Shown: positions 23,403-32,917 of the stretch, one piece after another
Position numbering within the stretch: position 1 is the first letter of the stretch
Layout of the letters: every line of letters begins with the position of its first letter
Made by a program: the position numbers and the translations under genes
Notes under the pieces: generated by a model
What the model was told of the DNA's origin: nothing
The model's input: only the letters and a program-made list of their open reading frames with translations
Database searches by the model: none
Assembly: GCA_035545555.1 (NCBI GenBank)
Contig: DASZYD010000013.1
Coordinates: forward strand, 1-64,000
Origin: JANWHZ01 sp035545555
GTDB taxonomy: Bacteria; Patescibacteriota; Saccharimonadia; Saccharimonadales; UBA4665
DNA: 64,000 nt
Reading direction: 5' to 3'

Positions 23403-25175
23403 ATGAATACCACCCTGCAAACCGTCAAACTGTTCTGGAGCCACGCCCGGCGCTACCCGCATCTGGTCATCGGCATCGTTGTCAGCATCCCGCTGACGGT
23501 GCTGGCCGGATCATTCTTGCCGCCGCTGATCGTGGCAAACGTCCTTAACAAACTCGGCACCCACAGCTATGCGCCGGACGAACTGTGGGCCACGTTTAGC
23601 ACCGCACTGGTCGCATATGCCGTCCTGCAGGTTGCCAGCGGCGTGCTCGGATGGCGGATTGCCGACGCCTTTGGCTGGCGGCTCGAAGCCAACGTTGAGC
23701 GCGACATGGCCCGCCGCATCTTCAAACACCTGCTGGACCAGAGCCCGAACTTCCACGCCAACCGCTTCGGCGGGTCGCTGGTCTCACAGACAAACAAGGT
23801 GATGGGCGCGTATATCCGTTTCGCCGACACCACGATGTACCAGCTTATCCCGCTGACATCGGCGCTCGTGTTCGCCGGCCTTATTCTGGCGTTGCGTGCG
23901 CCCCTGTATGCAGTGGTACTCATTGCCTTTGCGGTGGTGTATATCACTAGTTCGGTTTTTGTGACCAAGGCGGTGCGCAAGCGCGGCGCCGAACAGGCGG
24001 CAGCCGAGAGCCGGCAGACCGGCAACCTGGCCGATGCCGTGACGAATGTGATGGCCATCAAGAGCTTTGCCGGCGGCGCCTACGAAAACGAGCGGTTTGC
24101 AAACACGACGCAAGAAACGTACGACAGCTTGTTCCGCCTGGCGCACGCGCACGCGCGGCAGCAGATCTATTTCAGCGCCATGAGCAACGGTATCCTGGCG
24201 ATTTCGCTTGCCATGGCCGTCTTTAGCGCCGTGCGGCTGCATGTCGACCTGGCCGTGGTTTTCCTGATACTCAACTACACCACCACGATCGCCGGCAACC
24301 TGTTCCAGTTCAGCAACAACGCCCTGCGCCAGTACAACCGGGCACTCGGCGATGCTGCCGACATGGTGCAGATCCTGCAGCTGGAACCGGAGATCAAAGA
24401 CCCGGCCGAGCCGGAAGCGCCGCGCATCAGCCGCGGCGACATCCGTTTTGACCGTGTGACGTTCACGCATAATGGGGCCGAGCATACGCTGTTCCGGAAC
24501 CTTGCCCTGCACATCAAGGCCGGCGAAAAGGTCGGTCTGGTCGGTCACTCCGGCTCAGGCAAGACGACGCTCACCCGTCTGCTGCTCCGCTTCAGCGACC
24601 TGGACCGCGGCCGCATCCTGATTGACGGACAGGATATCAGCCGCCTCACGCAGGATGACCTGCGCCGCGCTATCGCATATGTGCCGCAAGAGCCCATTTT
24701 GTTCCACCGCTCTTTGCGCGAGAATATCGGCTACGGACGACCCGATGCCTCGCAGGTGGAGATTGAAGCGGCGGCCAAGCTAGCCTATGCACACGAGTTC
24801 ATCGCCGAGCTGCCTGAAGGCTACGACACGCTGGTGGGCGAACGCGGCGTCAAGCTGAGCGGCGGGCAACGGCAGCGCATCGCCATCGCCCGGGCACTGC
24901 TCAAAAACGCGCCGGTGCTGGCGCTCGACGAAGCGACCAGTGCGCTCGACTCCGAGAGCGAGGCGCTCATTCAGGACGCGCTCTGGAAGCTGATGGATGG
25001 CCGCACGGCTATTGTCATCGCCCACCGCCTGAGCACCATCCAAAAGATGGACCGGATTGTCGTGCTCGAGAGCGGCAAGGTCATCGAAGAAGGCACCCAT
25101 CAGGAGCTATTGCGCCGTGGTGGGGCCTACGCCAAGCTTTGGGCGCACCAGTCGGGCGGGTTCATCGAGGAGTAA
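23403..25175 (+). CDS. ABC exporter, fused membrane and ATPase domains (MsbA/MDR type)
   Basis: 590 residues. Six membrane helices (residues about 20-310) form a type-1 exporter domain, followed by a nucleotide-binding domain with Walker A GHSGSGKTT, Q loop YVPQEPILF, signature LSGGQRQRIAIARALL, Walker B VLALDEATSALD and H loop IAHRLSTI. As a half-transporter it would dimerise. Substrates of such exporters range from lipids to peptides and drugs and cannot be inferred. GGAGGAG lies about 12 bases before the ATG. It stands alone, convergent with the L25 gene. Confidence 0.94.
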   Translation: MNTTLQTVKLFWSHARRYPHLVIGIVVSIPLTVLAGSFLPPLIVANVLNKLGTHSYAPDELWATFSTALVAYAVLQVASGVLGWRIADAFGWRLEANVERDMARRIFKHLLDQSPNFHANRFGGSLVSQTNKVMGAYIRFADTTMYQLIPLTSALVFAGLILALRAPLYAVVLIAFAVVYITSSVFVTKAVRKRGAEQAAAESRQTGNLADAVTNVMAIKSFAGGAYENERFANTTQETYDSLFRLAHAHARQQIYFSAMSNGILAISLAMAVFSAVRLHVDLAVVFLILNYTTTIAGNLFQFSNNALRQYNRALGDAADMVQILQLEPEIKDPAEPEAPRISRGDIRFDRVTFTHNGAEHTLFRNLALHIKAGEKVGLVGHSGSGKTTLTRLLLRFSDLDRGRILIDGQDISRLTQDDLRRAIAYVPQEPILFHRSLRENIGYGRPDASQVEIEAAAKLAYAHEFIAELPEGYDTLVGERGVKLSGGQRQRIAIARALLKNAPVLALDEATSALDSESEALIQDALWKLMDGRTAIVIAHRLSTIQKMDRIVVLESGKVIEEGTHQELLRRGGAYAKLWAHQSGGFIEE

Positions 25176-25188
25176 CGCGTGATAAAAA

Positions 25189-25219
25189 GAAACAGGCGCC
25201 GGTTGTGGCGCCTGTTTCC
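25189..25219 (-). terminator. Terminator between rplY and the ABC exporter
   Basis: A perfect 12-bp stem (GAAACAGGCGCC/GGCGCCTGTTTC) with a six-base loop, followed on the minus strand by a T-rich run (TTTTTATC). It ends rplY transcription and may also act on the converging exporter transcript. Confidence 0.8.
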
Positions 25220-25236
25220 TATGTGGTGCGGGGCTA

Positions 25237-25941
25237 TTATGCCTCTTTTTTCTCGTCGTTCTCGTCTGCTTCGGCCGTCTCGCTGCGCTCGGCCGCTTCA
25301 CCTTCGGCGGCCGCGGCTGTTTCTTCCGGTTCGGCAGCGCCGCCAGCTGCATCGTTGGCTGCCTGCAGCGCGCTCGGCTCGTAGACTGTCGCCACCGGGT
25401 GCTCGGCATCTTCCAGCACTTCCACGCCGTCCGGCACCACCAGCTGCGCGACGGTCACTTGGTCGCCGTCGGCTACCAACAGCTCGGCATCATACTCCAG
25501 CACATCCGGGATCTTATCCGGTACGGCGCGCACCGGCACGCTGGTCAGCTGCTCAAGGACGATCAGGCTGCTGCGCTCGGCCGGGCTGGCGTCGTTGCCT
25601 TCGGCATAGCGGGCGCGTACCGGCACCTCGGCTTCAACTTTCTGCGTTTTACTAACGGCATTAAAAACGAGGTGCGTCAGCTTGTTGTGATGCGGCTCGA
25701 AGCTGGCAGATTTGATGAGCGTTGTGTACGTCTTGCCGCCGGCTTTGACGACGACCGGATGGTGCCGCCCGGCACGCTGGTACAAATGCTGTAGCGTCAA
25801 GTATGGTCCTTGCACCAATACGGATGCCTTGCCGTGGTTGTGGATCACGGCCGGAACCTGCCCATCCTCACGCAAATGCTTCACCGCCTTGCCGGTTATG
25901 TCACGCGGCGTAAGCTCAACACTCATGGTCTCATCGGTCAT
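25237..25941 (-). CDS. rplY: 50S ribosomal protein L25 (TL5/CTC form)
   Basis: 234 residues. Binds 5S rRNA in the large subunit. The N-terminal L25 domain (VELTPRDITGKAVKHLREDGQVPAVIHN) is followed by the TL5-type beta-domain, and a disordered acidic Ala/Glu tail of about 45 residues (EETAAAAEGEAAERSETAE). The long CTC form is usual outside gamma-proteobacteria. The ATG at 25941 is backed by GAGAGGG. TATAGT and TATACT boxes lie upstream. Confidence 0.93.
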   Translation of the reverse strand: MTDETMSVELTPRDITGKAVKHLREDGQVPAVIHNHGKASVLVQGPYLTLQHLYQRAGRHHPVVVKAGGKTYTTLIKSASFEPHHNKLTHLVFNAVSKTQKVEAEVPVRARYAEGNDASPAERSSLIVLEQLTSVPVRAVPDKIPDVLEYDAELLVADGDQVTVAQLVVPDGVEVLEDAEHPVATVYEPSALQAANDAAGGAAEPEETAAAAEGEAAERSETAEADENDEKKEA

Positions 25942-25992
25942 GCGGATACCCTCTCGCTTACTATATGTTCCAGTATACCACGGTGGCCAGGC

Positions 25993-26021
25993 TGGACGTA
26001 GACACGTAAAACAGATACGAT
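25993..26021 (+). promoter_or_regulatory. Leaderless promoter of dedA
   Basis: TGGACG, 17 bases, TACGAT, then only six bases to the ATG. No ribosome site exists in that space. Confidence 0.55.
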
Positions 26022-26027
26022 AAACAC

Positions 26028-26678
26028 ATGTTTCATGTGACGGAACTCATCCAGACCGGCGGTTTGTTGCTTATCGCGCTAGTGATCTTTGCCGAGTCAG
26101 GTATGATGGTCGGGTTTTTCTTCCCGGGAGACACGCTGCTCCTGAGCGCGGGTGTGCTGGCAGCCGGCGGCGCTATCTCGCTTCCCTGGACGCTGGTGGT
26201 GATCGCGGCCGCGGCGATTGCCGGCGACAATGTCGGCTACCACATCGGCCGCACGGTAGGACGGCGTCTGTTCCGCAAGCCGGACGGCATTATCTTCCGC
26301 CACGAGTACATCATGCGGGCCGAACAGTTTTATGAGAAGTACGGCAGCAAAACGATGCTGCTGGCCCACTTCGTGCCTGTTGTTCGTACCTTCGCGCCGG
26401 TTACGGCCGGCGCCGGCAATATGCCGCTCAAAAAGTTCGTCTTTTTTGATGCGGCTGGTGATACTGCCTGGGCGCTGTTCGGCGTACTGTTCGGCTACTT
26501 TGTGGGCAGTCGCATACCAGGCATCGACCGGTACATCGAGCCGGTGCTCATTCTGATCATCATCGCGTCGCTCACGCCCACCATCTACCACCTGGTGCGG
26601 GATCAAAAAATCCGCGCCGCGCTTGCCCGCCGGTGGCAGCGCTTGCGGCGGCGCGGCAAAACGCCGACTGACGAGTAA
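26028..26678 (+). CDS. DedA-family membrane protein
   Basis: 216 residues. DedA proteins are thought to be lipid flippases or transporters for undecaprenyl phosphate or phosphatidylethanolamine. Typical blocks: FAESGMMVGFFFPGDTLLLSAG, GDNVGYHIGRTVGRRLF, and the membrane-embedded FVPVVRTFAPVTAGAGNMPLKKFVFFDAAGDTAW containing the conserved R-T-F-x-P-x-x-A-G motif. Four to five helices and a basic C-terminus (RRWQRLRRRGK). It could recycle the lipid carrier for wall synthesis. Confidence 0.94.
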   Translation: MFHVTELIQTGGLLLIALVIFAESGMMVGFFFPGDTLLLSAGVLAAGGAISLPWTLVVIAAAAIAGDNVGYHIGRTVGRRLFRKPDGIIFRHEYIMRAEQFYEKYGSKTMLLAHFVPVVRTFAPVTAGAGNMPLKKFVFFDAAGDTAWALFGVLFGYFVGSRIPGIDRYIEPVLILIIIASLTPTIYHLVRDQKIRAALARRWQRLRRRGKTPTDE

Positions 26679-26803
26679 CAGAGCGTCGGAACGAGGACGA
26701 GCTCCAAGCAACGTCAAGTGGTCGGCCCGAATATGCCTCTGCCGTCTATGCCGATGCGCAAGGCCCAGTGCCACAGTGCTGAAACGGGCACACTAGCCAC
26801 TAC

Positions 26804-27784
26804 TTACGCCATAGATTGCGGTGCGGCACCGATGTACTGGTAGCGACCGCGGAACTCCTCGAAATAGTATGCCAGACCGGGGATAAGCGTCGTCAGGCGC
26901 ACCAGCTCGCCGTCTTTCTGCACCAGCGGATCGACAATCCGCGGCTTGCTGCGTCCGTAAAACTCCGCTTCGGCTTCGGCGGCGTACCGGAATTCATAAC
27001 CCGGCCGCAGGCGCTCAAGACGCCTGTCTATCTGCGGATCGTGCGCGGCCTGCAGCTTTTGCCACACTTGCTCATCCGTCGCAAAAAAGTCTTCCTCGGC
27101 CAAACCGCCCGTTTCCCAGGCGGTTTTAATGGCACCCGCCAGGAGCTGGTAGGCGCCGTGCGACGTAGGGTCAAGCCATAACAAGCGGCAGAAGTTCAGG
27201 TACAAGATGGCGTAGAGGCTGGCAATGCGCACATCCTCAAAATAGAACTGCTCGTGTTTTTCCTTCAGAGAGGTGAGAAAGAGTTTCACGGTCTGCCGCG
27301 GCAGCAGGCCAAAGCCGTAGCCGTCGCGCATGAAGTAATCCAACCGGTCAAACGAAATATCCGGCAGGTCGTTCTCCAACAGCGGAAATTGTTCTTTGTC
27401 GAGCACCTTGGCGATGTCGATGCGATGCCGCCGGCAAATGTCCGGGATTTCCGACCGCATCACGACTTTTTCCAGGAACTGGTCGTGATAGGCCCAGCCG
27501 TCGCTCGGGATGACCGTATCAATGACATGCGAGAATGCCGTGTGCGGCACATCGTGCAGCAGGCAGGCGATTTGCTCCTCAACCGGCCGCTTATAGTAGC
27601 GGGCCAGATACCATGCGCCGACGCTATGCTCAAACCGCGTGACATCACGGCTCGGATAGATGAAATGCGACGCCCCGTCCTGGGAGATATGTTTGAGGCG
27701 CTGGAGCGGTTTGGAGGCTATAAGCTCGGCAATGACCGGCTCGGTAACGGCAATGCGCCCGTATATCCTATCGCGTAGAACCAT
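26804..27784 (-). CDS. HD-domain phosphohydrolase
   Basis: 326 residues from the ATG at MVLRDRIYG, which is preceded by GGAGGGG. The catalytic HD pattern is H in TRFEHSVGAWYLA and HD in CLLHDVPHTAFSHV, with a further Asp in DISFDRLDYFMRDG. This resembles HD hydrolases of the dNTPase/YdhJ type that act on nucleotides. Substrate is not predictable. It sits 67 bases upstream of the end of nothing else on its strand and downstream of uvrA, possibly co-transcribed with neither. Confidence 0.87.
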   Translation of the reverse strand: MVLRDRIYGRIAVTEPVIAELIASKPLQRLKHISQDGASHFIYPSRDVTRFEHSVGAWYLARYYKRPVEEQIACLLHDVPHTAFSHVIDTVIPSDGWAYHDQFLEKVVMRSEIPDICRRHRIDIAKVLDKEQFPLLENDLPDISFDRLDYFMRDGYGFGLLPRQTVKLFLTSLKEKHEQFYFEDVRIASLYAILYLNFCRLLWLDPTSHGAYQLLAGAIKTAWETGGLAEEDFFATDEQVWQKLQAAHDPQIDRRLERLRPGYEFRYAAEAEAEFYGRSKPRIVDPLVQKDGELVRLTTLIPGLAYYFEEFRGRYQYIGAAPQSMA

Positions 27785-27851
27785 CGGCCCCTCCTTCTCT
27801 CCTTGCAACTATACGGGCTGGCCCTCCAACACACAAGCAGCCAGGGAGATT

Positions 27852-30662
27852 TTACAATAGGTGCTTGAGATATTGGCCGGTGTACGAGGCCGGTACCTTG
27901 GCGACCTGCTCGGGCGTACCCTCGGCCACGACGGTGCCGCCGCCGCTGCCGCCCTCCGGGCCCATGTCGATCAGCCAGTCGGCGCTCTTGATGACATCGA
28001 GGTTATGCTCGATTACCACCACGCTGTTGCCGGTGTTTACTAAGGCATGGAGCAGACGCAAGAGTTTATCGACATCGGCCATATGCAGGCCGGTGGTCGG
28101 CTCGTCCAGAATGTAGAGCGTGCGGCCCGTGGCACGGCGCGAGAGTTCGCTGCTCAGCTTGATACGCTGGGCTTCGCCGCCGCTGAGGGTGGTGGCCGGT
28201 TGGCCAAGGCCGATATACCCCAGGCCGACATCCACCAGTGTCTGCAGTTTGTTACGGATGGCAGGCACGTTCTCGAAGAACTCCAGCGCCTGCTCGCACG
28301 TCATATCCAGTACATCGCTGATCGTTTTGTCTTTGTAGTGGATCTCCAGCGCCTCGCGGTTGTAGCGCTTGCCGTGGCAGACTTCGCACGGCACATACAC
28401 ATCCGGCAAAAAGTGCATTTCGATCTTGATAATGCCGTCGCCCGAGCAGTTTTCACACCGCCCGCCCTTCACGTTAAAGCTGAAGCGCCCGGGCGAATAG
28501 CCGCGCACTTTGGCTTCGGGCGTCTGCGCAAACAGCTCGCGGATAGGCGTAAAGATGCCTGTGTAGGTCGCCGGGTTGCTGCGCGGCGTGCGGCCGATGG
28601 GTGACTGGTCGATGATAATCGCCTTGTCGAGCTCCTTGATACCCTCAATATCGTCATGCCGGCCGGCAACGGTGCTGGCGCGGTGCAGCCGGGCGAGGAG
28701 CTCTTTGGCAAGAATGTCGTTGATGAGGCTTGATTTGCCCGACCCGCTCACGCCACTCACCACCACCAGCTTGCCCAGCGGGATGCGCACATCAATATTC
28801 CTGAGGTTATTCTCGCGTGCGCCGCGGATTACCAGCTCCTTGCCATTGCCCTTGCGGCGTGTTTTCGGCACCGCGATGGCCTTTTTGCCGGAGAGATATT
28901 GCGCGGTAATGCTTGCCGCCACGGTGGCGACCTCAGCAGGCGCGCCGGACGCGACCACGTTGCCGCCGTGTACGCCGGCACCGGGGCCGATGTCCAAAAG
29001 ATAGTCGGCTGTGCGGATCGTTTCTTCGTCGTGCTCCACCACGATAACGCTATTCCCCAGATCGCGCAGGTGTTTGAGCGTAGCGATCAGCCGGCCGTTG
29101 TCACGCTGGTGCAGTCCAATGCTGGGCTCATCCAGCACGTACAGCACGCCCATCAGCCCGGAGCCGATCTGCGTCGCCAGACGGATGCGCTGGGCTTCGC
29201 CGCCGCTGAGGGTGGTGGCACTGCGCAGCAACGTCAGATAATTCAGCCCGACATCGACCAGGAACTGCAGTCGCGCGTTCACTTCTTTGAGAATCAGCCG
29301 GGCAATGCTTTGCTCTTTGTTGTTGAGTTTGAGACCGGCAAACCAGGCCAGTGCCGCATCGATGGACTCGTCGCAGACATCCATGATCGATTTGCCGCCG
29401 ACCGTCACGGCCAGTACTTCCGGCTTGAGCCGCCGCCCCTTACAGGCGTAGCAAGGCCGTTCCACCATGAACTTTTCGATGTCCTGGCGCATAAACTCAC
29501 TCTCGGTCTCGCGATGCCGGCGCTCCAGGTTCGGCACCACACCCTCGTAGGTCGTGCTGAACGACCGGCCGCCACCCAGCGGAATACGGTACGTGTCATC
29601 GCCGGTGCCGTACATAATCCGGTCGATGTCGACCGGCCTGAGTTCGCTGGTCGGCACCTGCAGGCTGAAGCCGTATCTATCCGCAACGGCCTGCAGCTTT
29701 TTCATATACCAGGCGTCGGCATTGAAGCGGTTGTAGGGACGGATGGCACCTTCGGCGATGGACAAGCGGCCATTCGGCATGACCAGTTCAGGGTCCACTT
29801 CCAGCCGTGAGCCAAGGCCCGTGCACACCGGGCAGGCACCGTGCGGGCTGTTAAAACTGAAGGTACGCGGCTCCAGCTCCGGAATATGAATATCGGGGTG
29901 TTCCGGGCAGGCATACAGGAGGCTATAGCTGAACTCTTCCTCGGTGTCGGCATTGATAACTTTGAGGTGTCCCTCGGCCACGTCCAGGGCCTGCTCCACC
30001 GATTGGCTGAGCCGTGACCGGCTTTCGTCGTTCTGCACCAGCCGGTCCACGACAATATCGATGTTATGGCGGTAATTCTTGTCGAGTGCGGGGAACTCGT
30101 CCAGCGCATACACCACGCCGTCCACCCGGACGCGGCCAAAGCCGGCCCGCTGGTACTGGCCCGGGATATGCTCAAACGCGCCTTTCTTGTCCACCACGAC
30201 CGGGGCAAGGATCATCAGCCGGGCACCTGCCGGCATAGCGGCTACCTGGTCGATGATGCTGGCGGCAGTTTGGCGCGCCACGACCCGCCCGTCGATCGGA
30301 CAGTGCGGGATGCCCACGCGTGCGAACAGCAAGCGCAGATAGTCGTAGATTTCGGTCACGGTGGCAACGGTGCTGCGCGGGTTGCGTGAGGTCGACTTCT
30401 GGTCGATGGAGATAGCCGGACTGAGCCCGTCAATCTGGTCCACGTCAGGTTTCTCCATGATGCCCAAAAATTGCCGCGCGTAGGAGCTGAGTGACTCTAC
30501 ATAGCGGCGCTGTCCTTCGGCGTAAATCGTATCAAAGGCCAGGCTAGACTTGCCCGACCCGGACAGGCCGGTAATGACTACCAGCTTGCCGCGCGGGATG
30601 GTCACATCAATGTTCTTAAGGTTGTGCTCCCGCGCACCCTTGACCACAATATTGTCATTCAC
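27852..30662 (-). CDS. uvrA: Excinuclease ABC subunit A
   Basis: 936 residues with a GTG start (VNDNIVVKGAREHNLKNI). DNA-damage sensor with two ABC modules: Walker A GLSGSGKSSLAFDT and GVSGSGKSSLIND, signatures LSGGEAQRIRLATQIG and LSGGEAQRIKLSSEL, Walker B VLDEPSIGLH and ILDEPTTGLH. The zinc modules are intact (CPEH...CPVC, CYACKGRRL, CENCSGDG...CEVCHG). A longer frame starts 48 bases earlier, but TATACT lies nine bases before the GTG, arguing for a start there with almost no leader. Confidence 0.96.
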   Translation of the reverse strand: MNDNIVVKGAREHNLKNIDVTIPRGKLVVITGLSGSGKSSLAFDTIYAEGQRRYVESLSSYARQFLGIMEKPDVDQIDGLSPAISIDQKSTSRNPRSTVATVTEIYDYLRLLFARVGIPHCPIDGRVVARQTAASIIDQVAAMPAGARLMILAPVVVDKKGAFEHIPGQYQRAGFGRVRVDGVVYALDEFPALDKNYRHNIDIVVDRLVQNDESRSRLSQSVEQALDVAEGHLKVINADTEEEFSYSLLYACPEHPDIHIPELEPRTFSFNSPHGACPVCTGLGSRLEVDPELVMPNGRLSIAEGAIRPYNRFNADAWYMKKLQAVADRYGFSLQVPTSELRPVDIDRIMYGTGDDTYRIPLGGGRSFSTTYEGVVPNLERRHRETESEFMRQDIEKFMVERPCYACKGRRLKPEVLAVTVGGKSIMDVCDESIDAALAWFAGLKLNNKEQSIARLILKEVNARLQFLVDVGLNYLTLLRSATTLSGGEAQRIRLATQIGSGLMGVLYVLDEPSIGLHQRDNGRLIATLKHLRDLGNSVIVVEHDEETIRTADYLLDIGPGAGVHGGNVVASGAPAEVATVAASITAQYLSGKKAIAVPKTRRKGNGKELVIRGARENNLRNIDVRIPLGKLVVVSGVSGSGKSSLINDILAKELLARLHRASTVAGRHDDIEGIKELDKAIIIDQSPIGRTPRSNPATYTGIFTPIRELFAQTPEAKVRGYSPGRFSFNVKGGRCENCSGDGIIKIEMHFLPDVYVPCEVCHGKRYNREALEIHYKDKTISDVLDMTCEQALEFFENVPAIRNKLQTLVDVGLGYIGLGQPATTLSGGEAQRIKLSSELSRRATGRTLYILDEPTTGLHMADVDKLLRLLHALVNTGNSVVVIEHNLDVIKSADWLIDMGPEGGSGGGTVVAEGTPEQVAKVPASYTGQYLKHLL

Positions 30663-30671
30663 AACGGGTAT

Positions 30672-30677
30672 AGTATA
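30672..30677 (-). promoter_or_regulatory. -10 box near the uvrA GTG
   Basis: TATACT on the minus strand, nine bases before the GTG start, leaving a 5' leader of only two or three bases. Confidence 0.45.
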
Positions 30678-30736
30678 GAGAAAACCGGGCGATCTTTCCA
30701 GACCGCCCATGTGTCTGTGAGACGCTATGCCGGGCG

Positions 30737-32917
30737 TTAGAGCACTGGCGGCAGGCCGGTGATCGCCGCATAGCCGCCGCTCGGTTGCGCGGCACCGCGA
30801 GGTAGCCAGAGCTCCGGCGTGTAGTTAAAAACCTCGGCCGCATGGCTTGAACCGGGGGTCGTATCGGTTGTCTTGGCCTGCCCGACCGATCCATAGGTGC
30901 GCAGGAACTGGACCTGGGTAGCCGCGAAGGCGCCATTGACCAACAATTGTTTGTTGCAATCGGTGTAGTAGTTGGCAGTCGTTGGCGTATAGGGCTTATA
31001 TTGTGCCCCCTGGAGGTACGAACACGTGTAGATGCGGCCGCCGGTGCCGCCATCTGCCGCGGCCACGTAGAGGCCATCCAATTGCGTGACGCCGGCGCCG
31101 ACGTAAATGTTACCGCCGATTACCACCAGCCGGTACGAGGGGATGCTTGCCGGGCTGCTCCAGCCGCCGGTGCCCTGGTAGGTGATATTGCCGTTAATGT
31201 ACACGTCCGCACCTTTGACGTACTGCACGACGTGGCTGTTAGTGGCGACTGTCGTACCGGGAATGAGCGTGTCGGTCTGTACCGGCGCTGTTGTAATGCC
31301 GCTGGTGAAATCGCAGTCAGCACTCACAGCACCCATATCGCCGCCGAATAAACCTCCGGCTGTATCAACGGCAGTAGTATTGGCAAATGACAGGCCTGCC
31401 GGTACGGGGCTGTTGCTGTTCTGGGCGCTCGCGAAATCTTCGATCTGCGCCAATGCCTGCACGGCATACTGTGTGCCGGCGCCGGAGAAGTCGGTGGTGT
31501 GATTATTCCAGCTATAGACGCCGGCATTGGGGTTGGTGGGTGCAGTACTGCCGGCGCACGCATAGGCCGGGCCGCCGCCCGCCTCGACATCGCCGCCATA
31601 GACCTGCAAGTACGGCAGGTCGACCACCGAGAAAGTAATAGGGCCACCGGTCGCGCCGGGACAGGTAATGGTGACGTTCGCGGCAGTCAACTTCCATGTT
31701 ACGGTATAGACGCCCGCTTTTCCGGTGGGCCCCAGGTTACTGAACGTCGCTGTTGAGGTACCGCCGCTGCCGCCGGCCGCCTGCGAACCACTATAGCTGT
31801 AGGTAGCACCACTCGGCGGTGTAATTGTCAGGCTCATGGTCGCGCCCGGCGGCGTCTGGCCGACACTGTTGGTCACGCTCACCTGCACCGAAAACTTCGT
31901 ATACGGGTCAAGCCTGGCCGGCGTAACGGTCATCCCGCCGCAGCCCAAGCTCACGCACGAGTTCGGCGTATTGGCGTTTGCGACATTGACATACTGCTGC
32001 GTACCGACCGTTCCCGTATCCTTCACCCAGAGGGCCACCCCCTGGGGCCCATAGGGATTGGTGGCTGAGCGCGGGATGTCGATGCGGTGCGAGCCGCCCG
32101 ACGCCACCGTGCCCGATTGCCAACTGCCGGTTTTGATATATCCGTTGGTCGATGCGTCCGGGTCGCTCACCGTGACGGTGGCATATTCCGTCCAGGTGGT
32201 GGTGTCACAGCTGAGCGTAATGGTACCGGAGGGATTGCGGTCGATGGGAATGGTACTCAGGCTTGACTCAACGTTGCCGCAGCCTCGGCCGATGATGAAC
32301 TTGCTGCCGCCGTTATTCCAATAGAACGTAATGACCGGCGTACCGAAGGTATAGCCATACGGACAGATAGTCATGTGGAAGACATCATCACTGATAGTCG
32401 GCGCGTAGGCGCTGTTAACCTGGCCGCAGAAGGTGTTGTAGTCCGGCATCGAGCTCCAGTTGACGCCGTAGCCAGGACCACCGGCGGCGTAGTGGTTGAC
32501 CAGATTCTGCCAGGTGCCAAAGTTGTTCTTGGCATAGTTGACGCCGGCGTTGACGCCGCCGCTGCTTTTGAAGGTGGTGTGGCCAAGCATGGTGTCGATG
32601 ATGAACGCCGCGCCGATCCGGCTCTGGTAATTGCCGGAGTTGAGATAACCGCTGATAATACTCTCGAAACTGCCGGGACCCGTCACATTATTGAGCGCCG
32701 GTGCCGGAAAGACATTCAGCAGATTGTCACCGCCAGTGCCGGTAATTGACGGTACGCCGTTCGCGCCCGAGAAATAGCCGTAGCATGAGGTCGTGCCGAA
32801 CTCATTCGGCGCATTGCAGGGAAACGCCGCTGCACTCACCCGCTGATGCTGGAAAAAGAGTCCGATGCAGCCCGCGACGACTGCCACCAGTAGACCAAAG
32901 AGTACCTTCTTGCTCAT
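30737..32917 (-). CDS. Very large exported surface protein, possibly pilus- or adhesion-related
   Basis: 726 residues. Signal peptide at residues 1-30 (KKVLFGLLVAVVAGCIGLFF, cleavage near VSAAA). The middle contains Ig-like or CARDB-like beta domains (PYTKFSVQVSVTNSVGQTPPG; SGGSHRIDIP). The C-terminal 250 residues (LQVYGGDVEAGGGPAYAC onward) include GGNIYVGAGVTQLDGLYVAA and end EVFNYTPELWLP; I associate this pattern with exported proteins encoded near pilus genes in Patescibacteria, though I cannot verify it. Even Cys content suggests disulfides. It overlaps the upstream TPR gene by ATGA, so both are made together. Confidence 0.78.
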   Translation of the reverse strand: MSKKVLFGLLVAVVAGCIGLFFQHQRVSAAAFPCNAPNEFGTTSCYGYFSGANGVPSITGTGGDNLLNVFPAPALNNVTGPGSFESIISGYLNSGNYQSRIGAAFIIDTMLGHTTFKSSGGVNAGVNYAKNNFGTWQNLVNHYAAGGPGYGVNWSSMPDYNTFCGQVNSAYAPTISDDVFHMTICPYGYTFGTPVITFYWNNGGSKFIIGRGCGNVESSLSTIPIDRNPSGTITLSCDTTTWTEYATVTVSDPDASTNGYIKTGSWQSGTVASGGSHRIDIPRSATNPYGPQGVALWVKDTGTVGTQQYVNVANANTPNSCVSLGCGGMTVTPARLDPYTKFSVQVSVTNSVGQTPPGATMSLTITPPSGATYSYSGSQAAGGSGGTSTATFSNLGPTGKAGVYTVTWKLTAANVTITCPGATGGPITFSVVDLPYLQVYGGDVEAGGGPAYACAGSTAPTNPNAGVYSWNNHTTDFSGAGTQYAVQALAQIEDFASAQNSNSPVPAGLSFANTTAVDTAGGLFGGDMGAVSADCDFTSGITTAPVQTDTLIPGTTVATNSHVVQYVKGADVYINGNITYQGTGGWSSPASIPSYRLVVIGGNIYVGAGVTQLDGLYVAAADGGTGGRIYTCSYLQGAQYKPYTPTTANYYTDCNKQLLVNGAFAATQVQFLRTYGSVGQAKTTDTTPGSSHAAEVFNYTPELWLPRGAAQPSGGYAAITGLPPVL

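Noticed and set aside
26679..26803. RNA gene in the gap between dedA and the HD hydrolase gene
   Set aside because: No cloverleaf, strong hairpin or promoter could be seen.
28899..29810. 303-codon plus-strand open frame inside uvrA
   Set aside because: Antisense shadow of a clear UvrA; composition is that of reverse-translated GC-rich sequence.
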